Assembly: GCF_032854445.1 (NCBI RefSeq)
Contig: NC_088297.1
Location: forward strand, 14,743,335-14,807,334
Direction: 5' to 3'
From: Liolophura sinensis
Lineage: Eukaryota > Mollusca > Polyplacophora > Chitonida > Chitonidae
DNA length: 64,000 bases
The translations under genes and the position numbers were made by a program. Of the stretch, positions 56,752-64,000 are shown piece after piece (positions within the stretch are counted from its first letter, which is position 1; each line of letters begins with the position of its first letter). The notes beneath the pieces were generated by a model. It searched no databases. It was given only the letters and a program-made list of their open reading frames with translations, and was not told the origin of the DNA.

Positions 56752-58201
56752 CTCTATCTTCTTTTCGTGGAGAGTTCCTGGGTAATGATGATGACACAGT
56801 GACTTTTTCTGGGTTGTCTGCACAAATTACTGACTTGTCCACACTGTTAACGGTCAAGGGGGGATTACTCTGATTGGACAGTGCACTCCCAAGTTGACAA
56901 CTCCTGGCTGAGGCTACAGAGGAAGGGAGGGAACCCATGGTGAACACAGCTGGTGGAGTCCTCAGCAATGGATTTTGGTTTGTTTCTAAGCTGCCAATCT
57001 GAGGTGCGCTGATTTTTTTGGGGTTCCTCAAAGGACATGAGTGCTGCACTCCTTTGGAGCTAAATTGAGGCACTCGCAGAGAAGCTCTGACGGGACTCAG
57101 TGGTTCCACCAATCCTTGTCTGGTGTCTGTAACATACTGACCGCACCCTCTGTTATTAGTCCCATGGCTTGCCACAGGGGGAACTTCTAAACTTGTAACA
57201 CTCTTTGAGACTACTGTTGCTGGTTTGGTTAGTCCAGAGCACCTAGCAGTTTGTACCTGTGTTGTACAAAAGGCTATCATAGGAGTTGACAGGTCCTTCC
57301 TTTCCAGGGCTACCGTTGTCACCGAATCCCCTGATGGCTGTACAGCTGGCATAATCTTAACACTAGCACTGGTATCATCTTTGGACAGCACTGTGCACTG
57401 CTTAATTACCTTTCCCTGTAAACTCGTTTCAGGTGTTGTACAGGTATGATCTTCCTTGCTGTGGTGGTACTGGTTCCCAACTGGTGTCAAAACAGTGTTT
57501 GCACATCTAGAGCCAGGCTTCTCTAGACTTGTGGCAACTTTACCACAAACTTTGTTCGTCACTAAACTTGGAGACACAGGGGTCAAAGGATCAACACACA
57601 AAGATTTCTCTATGCTGAATGATTCCAGGTTAAGGGCCTTTGTATCCTGTAATGCACACTGACTGTTATTACCCGAGACCAGTGTTGGAACCAAATTACA
57701 GGTAGAATTACCAGCAATGCTCGACTGGCTGGCAGGTTGCCAAGTCTGACTGCAGCAGAGGTTGTCTTTTGTACAATCTCCTTTCTCAATGACCTGGTTT
57801 GGAGTTTGCCCAATATCAGGTGTCTCATTACAGTTATATGCCATCGCTTCCTTTGGTGCCTTGCCTGAAAGTGTGAGAAACTTCAGGAGACTGGTTGCTG
57901 CACAGGTTTCCTTCTGCATTATCTCCCTTTGATTGAGCTCCACTAATCTTGGATATTGAAATTCCAAATTGACAGTAGAGGTGATCTTGGGTACTGCCAC
58001 AAGAAGCAGTGATGTCATCAGTTTGTGTTGTTGACACTGAGGTCTCACTGATGCAGTCTGGGTAGGGGTCACAGAGGTCACAGTTGATGGTGTTTGTGTT
58101 TCTGAGTCTCGTGTTTGAAAAATGTCTGTTGAGACAGAGTGGAGTTTATCTGCAAATTCCACCTGACTCTGGCCATCTATCTTTTCCACATTTACAACTT
58201 T
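56752..58201 (-). CDS. Coiled-coil gene, long exon: Ser/Thr/Pro-rich disordered region (483 codons)
   Basis: Acceptor AAACTTCCAG, 1450 bases, phase 0 in and phase 1 out at AGATAGAG then GTACAT. It opens KVVNVEKIDGQSQVEFADK, continues the end of the coiled coil for a few residues, then turns into low-complexity Ser/Thr/Val/Pro-rich sequence. Possible proline-directed phosphosites include VTPTQ, LTPVS, LSPVRAS, LRTPPA and NSPRK. No globular domain is recognisable. With the neighbouring exons it gives a protein of at least 778 residues: coiled coil (about 1-145), disordered region (about 145-670), then short motifs and a basic tail. Spindle, centrosome, chromatin or kinesin-tail proteins can look like this, but I cannot name a family. 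The gene continues beyond the right edge. Confidence 0.85.
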
Positions 58202-58364
58202 CTGGAAGTTTAAAAAGATAATAGTAACAATTTAAGTATTTAAGTTTATTGAATAAAAATATATAATAATATTTTCAAATAATATTTTCAAACAATATTT
58301 TCAAAGAATATTTCAATTCCATCTACATTTTCCAATCCTTAAATATCATGCGCCAGCTACATTG

Positions 58365-59700
58365 CTGAGTCACCAATACACCTGGCAGAGTCACCATGAC
58401 ACCTGGTTCGGTCACCATGACATCTGGATGAGACACCATGTTACCTGGCTGAGACACCAGATTACCTGGCTGAGACACCAGATTACCTGGCTGAGTTACC
58501 ATGATACTTGAGCCACGATTTTACCTAGCTGAGTCACCATTTTACCTGGCTGAGTCGCCATGTTACCTGGCCGAGTCACCATGACATCTGTCTGAGTCAC
58601 CATGTTACCTAGCTGGGTCACCATGATACCTGACTGAGTCACCATGACACTTGAGCCACCGTGTTACTTGGCTGGGTCACCATGATACCTGGCTGAGTCA
58701 CCATGTTACACGTTTATGTCACAATGACACCTGGCTGAGTCTCCACAACCCCTGGCTGAGCCACCATGTTACCTGGATGAGTCACCATGACACCTGGCTG
58801 AGTGATCATGTACCTTGCTGAGTCACCATGACACTTGAGCCACCGTGTTACTTGGCTGCGTCACCATTTTACCTGGCTAAGTCACCTTGTCACCTGGCTG
58901 AGTCACCACAACACCTTGTTGAGTCACCATGACACTTGAGCTACTGTGTTTACTTGGCTGAGTCACCATTTTACCTGGCTAAGTCACCTTGTCACCTGGC
59001 TGAGTCACCACAACACCTTGCTGAGTCACCATGACACTTGAGCCACCATGTTACTTGGCTGAGTCACCATTTTACCTGGCTAAGTCACCTTGTCACCTGG
59101 CGGAGTCACCACAACACCTTGCTGAGTCACCATGACACCTTGAGCCACCGTGTTACTTGGCTGAGTCACCATTTTACCTGGCTAAGCCGCCTTGTCACCT
59201 GGCTGAGTCACCACAACACCTTGTTGAGTCACCATGACACTTGAGCTTACTGTGTTACTTGGCTGAGTCACCATTTTACCTGGCTAAGTCACCTTGTCAC
59301 CTGGCTGAGTCACCACAACACCTTGCTGAGTCACCATGACACTTGAGCCACCGTGTTACTTGGCTGAGTCACCATTTTACCTGGCTAAGTCACCTTGTCA
59401 CCTGGCTGAGTCACCACAACACCTTGCTGAGTCACCATGACACTTGAGCCACCGTGTTACTTGGCTGAGTCACCATTTTACCTGGCTAAGTCACCTTGTC
59501 ACCTGGCTGAGTCACCCCAACACCTTGTTGAGTCAACCATGACACTTGAGCTACTGTGTTACTTGGCTGAGTCACCATGTCACCTGGCTAAGTCACCTTG
59601 TCACCTGGCTGAGTCACCACAACACCTTGCTGAGTCACCATGACACTTGAGCCACCATGTTACTTGGCTGAGTCACCATGTCGCCTGGCTGAGTTCACTT
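58365..59700 (-). repeat. Intronic minisatellite with 101-bp higher-order unit and TGAGTCA motifs
   Basis: The base monomer is about 20-21 bp (CTGAGTCACCATGTTACCTGG type). From about 58,830 a five-monomer block of 101 bp repeats nine times or so, marked by CACTTGAGCCACCGTGTTAC. The left part (58,365-58,830) is more irregular. By eye about 30 monomers carry an exact TGAGTCA, the AP-1 (TRE) consensus. It fills most of the intron between the exons at 56,752 and 60,007. Long open frames here are repeat artefacts. Confidence 0.92.
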
Positions 59701-59794
59701 TTTCAAATACTATTCTAGACCTAATGAATTCACACATAATGAGCTAAATGCCCACACAACTAGGCACTGCACACTAGTAAATCTACAAAATCCC

Positions 59795-59975
59795 CAAGGT
59801 AGTGTCATGTATGGTGTCTTCGACATGATATTTCAATGGTGGAAGCAGCACTTTGGCGCCATGGACTCGCCACATGAAGACACAATATATGTACGCTCCC
59901 TTAACAATTCCTGGGTCATCAAATGACTGAAAAATTGTTAAGTACGATGTTAAACCACAAACATACTTACATACA
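59795..59975 (+). mobile_element. Intronic SINE family B, body and tail
   Basis: GTGTCATGTATGGTGTCTTC, GACATGATATTTCAATGGTG, ATGGACTCGCC..GAAGACACA, and a tail ATGACTGAAAAATTGTTAAG, TACGATGTTAAACCAC, then ACATACATACAT. Confidence 0.72.
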
Positions 59976-60006
59976 TACAAATCCCCCCACCCCCTCAATA
60001 ACATAC

Positions 60007-60148
60007 CTGTAGCTGATTAAATTGGTCCAGTCAACTCTAGGTTTTTTTGCGCCCAGGCAGAGTTGAGTTGCTCCAGTGTGCTGTAATCCTCCTTCACTTC
60101 ACGCAAGTGCTTCTCCATTTCAGTCAGACAAGACTTAAGTTCGTGTAC
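60007..60148 (-). CDS. Coiled-coil gene, exon with a one-base frameshift
   Basis: Acceptor TTTGACATACAG, 142 bases, donor CTACAG then GTATGT. It enters in phase 0 with VHELKSCLTEMEKHLREVK and DYSTLEQLNSAWAQKNLEL, clear heptad-like coil. As written, the frame meets a TAA at 60,017-60,019. In the next frame the exon ends LDQFNQLQ and joins the following exon in phase 0, and the length is one base over a multiple of three. A single extra base at about 60,031-60,032 explains everything. It may be a sequencing error, a polymorphism or a real disruption. Confidence 0.7.
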
Positions 60149-60841
60149 CTGTATGTCAAATGACACAGAGCACCTCAATATTTTTTTAATGAGAATATAA
60201 CATCATTCAAATGTTCATAGACAAGATTTTGATATCGTGACTCATTCACATGTATTTGCTAATAAGCAGGTACACGGTACTCAGGAACTTTTCATTTGTT
60301 ATGATGGTGGTTTTAGTTTCAGTAAATTAGTCTGAGTAAATTAGACACCATCCTTGGCCAGGTACATTTATTTGACAAACTGGACAAAGATTGGAAAAAA
60401 TGCACTTAGCAAGCATTCTGCAGTGCATGGAAATGTGGGGAAAACGTACCCAGCAAGCACCATGAATGTATTGTGGAAGCAATGTAAAAGAGACATGTAC
60501 ATAACAAACTTCAATTCAACTGAATGAAGCATTGAAAAAAAATATCAGAAAACTAAATTGTGACAACTGAAAAACAACATGCATATAGACGTAAAGCTGT
60601 TGTCCTCTCCCTTACCGGAAAGGGGACTACTGTAATTCTTCAATCTTTTTGCATGAGTGCAATTCAAGCATATTCTGAAGGAATTATTTTTGTGTTGGAC
60701 TGATAAAATTATACTTTTTGTGAAGCCCTGAAGCTGGTCAATCCAAATTCAACTTGAAAAGGGCGTAAGTTGCACTGAAAATTGCTCTTTCATACGAAAA
60801 CGTTGAGGAATTAGGGTAATAAAAATTGCCAGTTAAATTGA

Positions 60842-61117
60842 TTGATTTTTTTTTTTTTTTTTTTTTGATTGGTGTTTTACGCTGTACTCAAGAATATTTC
60901 ACTTATACGACGGCGGCTAGCATTATGGTGGGTGGAAACCGGGCATAGCCCGGGGGAAACCCACGACCATCCGCAGGTTGCTGGCAGACCTTCCCACTTA
61001 CGGCCGGAGAGGAAGCCAGCATGAGCTGGACTTGAACTCACAGCGACCGCATTGGTGAGAGGCTCCTGGGTCATTACGCTGCGCTAGCGCGCTAACCGAC
61101 TGAGCCACGGAGGCCCC
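60842..61117 (-). mobile_element. SINE family A, complete copy with target duplication
   Basis: It is flanked by a perfect 14-bp direct repeat, GCCAGTTAAATTGA, at 60,828-60,841 and 61,118-61,131. On the minus strand the head carries A box TGGCTCAGTCGG (61,096-61,107) and B box GAGTTCAAGTCC (61,028-61,039), matching RNA polymerase III promoter consensus. The common body and tail follow, with a T-run on the plus strand marking the poly(A) end. It is the reference copy for the family in this window, intronic and in sense with the gene. Confidence 0.95.
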
Positions 61118-61485
61118 GCCAGTTAAATTGACCTCTATAAATTGATCTTATACATGTAAGCATCATGAAGTGAACTGTTAAACCACTGCAGCTGATAGTG
61201 TCTCAACCATTCAGGTTTGTGGGTTCCAGGTTTCAAATTTGACATTGGTTATTTCAACAAATTATTACATTATTTGATACTGGGGAAAGAAAATAAGCAA
61301 GGAGCAACAGACAAAAATTTCTTTTAATGGTTTAGCAAGGATTTCAAACACGAACAACTATAAATAAATTTAATACAAATAATAAAAAAAAATGATCTCA
61401 ATTGATACCATCTGATTATTCCAATTCAATCAAATATTCCTTTGTCCTTAAAGGCACAACGAAAGCTCTGTAAAAAAAACATTGC

Positions 61486-61701
61486 CTGTGCATCCTTCAG
61501 CGAGGAGGCCTCTTCGAAAGCCACGCTGTCTGCCTCCATTTTCTGGTGACACTTTTCTCGCTCTGCCTCCATCTCCTCCACTGTGGCCTCTGCATCCTCT
61601 ACTCTCTTCATCATATTCACACTGTCCGTGTGTTGTTTTTGTGCCCTTTCCATCAGGTTGGAGACGACCTTGTGAGCCTCTTTCAATTCCTGCAGAGTCT
61701 T
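61486..61701 (-). CDS. Coiled-coil gene, 72-codon coil exon with GC donor
   Basis: Acceptor CATTTTAACAG, 216 bases, phase 0 at both ends. The peptide begins KTLQELKEAHKVVSNLMER, includes MMKRVEDAEATVEEMEAE, and ends AFEEASSLKDAQ. It is a strong coiled coil rich in Glu, Lys and Met. The donor is CACAG followed by GCAATG, which fits the minor GC-AG class. No GT donor nearby keeps the frame, and reading on gives a stop after FKDKGIFD. With the GC donor the coil continues smoothly into the next exon (DAQ then VHEL). Confidence 0.75.
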
Positions 61702-62668
61702 CTGTTAAAATGATTGATGGACCTCGATTGGTTGGAGTTTTAACAACACAACCAAGGATAGTTTCTTTTATACACATAAAGATACCTGTATTTCAGCAGA
61801 GCATACTGGACTTTGGGATAAACCACTGACTATTGGCAAAGTACTGACTACAGATGTTCATTTGCAGAGGAAAGTTCCATTTGTTGGTCATATTGGCAGA
61901 AACAAATGCTCTCCAAAGGAATTCATGTATTAGCAATGCATTTCGACCATTTATATTAGGGAGAAGAATCTTTTTTCTTCAAAAAATTTAAATTTCCAGC
62001 TACCACTTTTGGTCCAAGATTAGGTACACTGTACATGTACTTTGCAAATACTAGGAGGTACCTTCATGTTGACAGAAACATTAAAAAATGAAAGTCAACA
62101 CACAAAAATGAATAAAGTTACACAATCAAAAGAACTTTATTAGCACTCTGGAACAGTAAGATGAGCATAGAGAAAGTTGGTATTTGGTGAAACGTTCATA
62201 TTTGGGCTATTACAAAATAGTCCAAATTTTATTAGATTTGCTAATTCGAATTTTTGGACCAAAATCTCTAACATACAGTGATGATGATAGGTACATGTCC
62301 TACGTGTTTGATGCAAACAAATCGGAAAGGACACAGTACATTCACTACTGACTACTGCCAATCTTCCCCCATATGGTAAGCATGATAAGGCTGCATATTG
62401 TGAACAACAATTCCAAATCACAGAAATAAACAAACTGAACCTTAATGTAAAAATATGTATAATCCACGGATTGACAGGGTTCTATCTAGATACATGGATG
62501 TTTTATTTTTTGTCACTCTTACTGAAAGTTGTCGTCTTACTAAACTTGTAAGTCTTTTTCCGTCAACGATACTTCCTGTTTGACTCTTACATTGTTGGAA
62601 ATTTCCACTGATTTTAGATGTAACTGGCAAGGTACGAGTTGTGCTAAGTGAAACGATGTCTGAGGCCT

Positions 62669-62784
62669 GTTTCATAAAGCTCACTTAGCAAAGTAATTCT
62701 CTAACTACCGTGGCAGCGTGTGTTGTAGAGATATAAAAAAAACTTAGCTAACGGCAACTTAACACTAAGTAAGCTTCATGAAAC
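62669..62784. mobile_element. Short MITE-like inverted repeat
   Basis: The left end GTTTCATAAAGCTCACTTAGC pairs with the reverse complement of the right end, GTTTCATGAAGCTTACTTAGT, at most positions. About 116 bp, intronic. Confidence 0.65.
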
Positions 62785-63512
62785 CAACTCCAAAAAAAAC
62801 CAAGACAAAGTATAGTACATTGGAAAATATTCAACAACCTGTGCATAAATTCTTTGTAAACCTTAACAAATCCATGTACACAACATGTTGTTGTTGAACA
62901 CTGCTGAATGTGATAAACCCACAAAGTAGACCTATTTGATTTACATGTTGTGTATTGTTCATAAACTTTTATCTTATGAATAAAAGATTGCTTTTTAGAA
63001 ATATTTTGAAATGAATAAATGGTATAATGGTTGATAGTGGACCAGTTTCTATATTTTATATCCAGTTATAAATCCTTATATTATTTAAAAAAAAATTAGT
63101 ACCAGTACCAGTATGAAGAATGAATTGCAAAGGATATGGAACAATCAAAACATATATTCTGCCACTCATATAATGCTTCACAGTTCTGTGGAAAGAAGCA
63201 TAATGTTTTTCTAGATATTGCCCTTATTGGGCATCCATTAGGTGCAGAGGAGATCTCATGTCCATGGTTTCAGTCATCCAAAAGCCAAATAATTATTAAA
63301 ATAATTAAATCAAGCAAAAGTTTAACTCCAAATTTTATTCAGGACCCACTCAATTCCGATGTGACCCGCTCATTTAGCCACCTCTGGGTCCCGAGGATTC
63401 ACTAAAATGCAAACCTATCAACATCACTGAGTATAGCCTCTATAACTTTATTTTACTTCATTAGCAGTTGTGGTAAAATTTTGGGGAGAAATGTTGAAGT
63501 ATGTAAAGATCA

Positions 63513-63611
63513 GGGAGCTGTTTCTCAGAAGGGATATGACGTCCCATACTGAAGGCATACTACCTATTTGCGCCCAACGTAATGTTACAAGCGCTTTGAG
63601 AAACAGCCCCC
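63513..63611. mobile_element. Short MITE-like inverted repeat
   Basis: The left end GGGAGCTGTTTCTCAGAAGG pairs with the reverse complement of the right end, GGGGGCTGTTTCTCAAAGCG. About 99 bp, intronic. The ends resemble those of the element at 62,669 in style, with a GTTTC core, but the sequence differs. Confidence 0.65.
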
Positions 63612-63827
63612 CAGGGGTTCAATCATTAAAAGGCATCTAACAGTTACCTGCAGCCTGGTACTTTCACAAAACATGAAGCAAGGACAAGTAACTGTCTACT
63701 CTGACTGAAGCTGCTATTAGCACTTTATTTAATTCTCTGTCAGGTACTATCCACAGCTGCCATCTACTAAAGAGAAAATAAAAGCCCTGAAAGATCGGTA
63801 CAAAAATCAAGGGTCATCTAAACTAAC

Positions 63828-63887
63828 CTGATGGTGCAAGTCTAGGGTCACCAGCTCTTTTGTTTTCACATCCACTTCCTCTGTTTT
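63828..63887 (-). CDS. Coiled-coil gene, 20-codon exon (first seen in window)
   Basis: Acceptor TTTTTTTTCCAG, 60 bases, donor CATCAG then GTTAGT; phase 0 at both ends. Peptide KTEEVDVKTKELVTLDLHHQ continues the same acidic/basic coil pattern as the next exon. The gene must extend past position 64,000, because this exon has no start codon. Confidence 0.62.
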
Positions 63888-64000
63888 CTGGAAAAAAAAT
63901 GAGTAACACATGTCCAGATAAGAGAAAATCTTCTATATATTCTTGCATGAAATCTAAATACTGTGATATCTTGGAAAATTTACTTCAGCTGATTAAATTA

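Larger units (their letters stand above)
61702..63827 (-). other. Intron of the coiled-coil gene
   Basis: About 2.1 kb in phase 0, AT-rich, with two short inverted-repeat elements listed separately. Open frames at 62,140-62,684 and 63,136-63,405 have no supporting features. Confidence 0.6.

Noticed and set aside
58837-59643. Open frames of repeated Ser-His or Pro-rich units
   Set aside because: They read through the intronic TGAGTCA minisatellite on the strand opposite the gene. No start context or splice structure is present.
60007-60148. Programmed frameshifting as the reason for the frame change
   Set aside because: The A7 run is upstream, and shifting there gives an immediate TAG. No slippery site with downstream structure is evident at 60,031, so error or allele is the simpler reading.
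61028-61107. A and B boxes as a tRNA gene
   Set aside because: The boxes belong to a SINE head with a target duplication; the sequence cannot fold into a closed tRNA cloverleaf. No genuine tRNA gene was recognised in the window.
63983-64000. Exon-like end at the right edge resembling the end of the 60,007 exon
   Set aside because: It shares AATTTAATCAGCT with that exon, but its phase does not fit the next exon and a donor would need to lie inside a codon with a stop. Too short to judge.

Overview
The window is eukaryotic nuclear DNA, most likely from a lophotrochozoan invertebrate such as a marine mollusc. The reasons are split genes with GT-AG introns and matching phases, very little coding sequence, many (AT)n, (GT)n and G(n) tracts, and a dense population of tRNA-headed SINEs. 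The SINEs have 3' modules of the kind seen in molluscs and other marine invertebrates. The species assignment is inference. There are no bacterial operons, CRISPR arrays or phage genes.

Layout. Positions 1-31,650 are almost wholly repeats: a 49-bp satellite-like array at the left edge, long AT microsatellites, at least four dispersed repeat families (called A to D here) and several foldback or terminal-inverted-repeat elements. Three short stretches look like isolated coding exons of unidentified genes: 14,380-14,494, 15,462-15,583 (a start-codon exon) and 45,156-45,353.

At 31,933-33,654 (+) there is one uninterrupted 573-codon gene. It encodes an AGC-like protein kinase fold in which the ATP-binding lysine, the HRD aspartate and the DFG aspartate are all replaced. 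An N-terminal array of 17-residue repeats precedes the fold and a very basic C-terminus follows it. A dense cluster of CRE-type TGACGTCA half-sites lies just upstream.

From about 51.7 kb to the right edge, the minus strand carries the 3' part of a multi-exon gene. I assembled eight exons by eye with consistent splice phases, giving about 778 codons. They encode a coiled coil, a roughly 480-residue Ser/Thr/Pro-rich disordered region in one exon, two duplicated short exons, a possible PP1-docking segment and a basic C-terminal tail. One intron needs a GC-AG donor. One exon carries a single-base frameshift. The final coding segment continues downstream as a decaying 123-bp (41-codon) tandem array ending at a SINE that could supply the poly(A) signal. 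An intron contains a minisatellite with about 30 AP-1-type TGAGTCA motifs.

The rest (33.9-50.9 kb) is intergenic repeat DNA: SINE copies, a 31-34 bp minisatellite, a 175-bp tandem duplication and one CpG-rich patch. All gene calls were made by reading; none has been tested against transcripts or databases.
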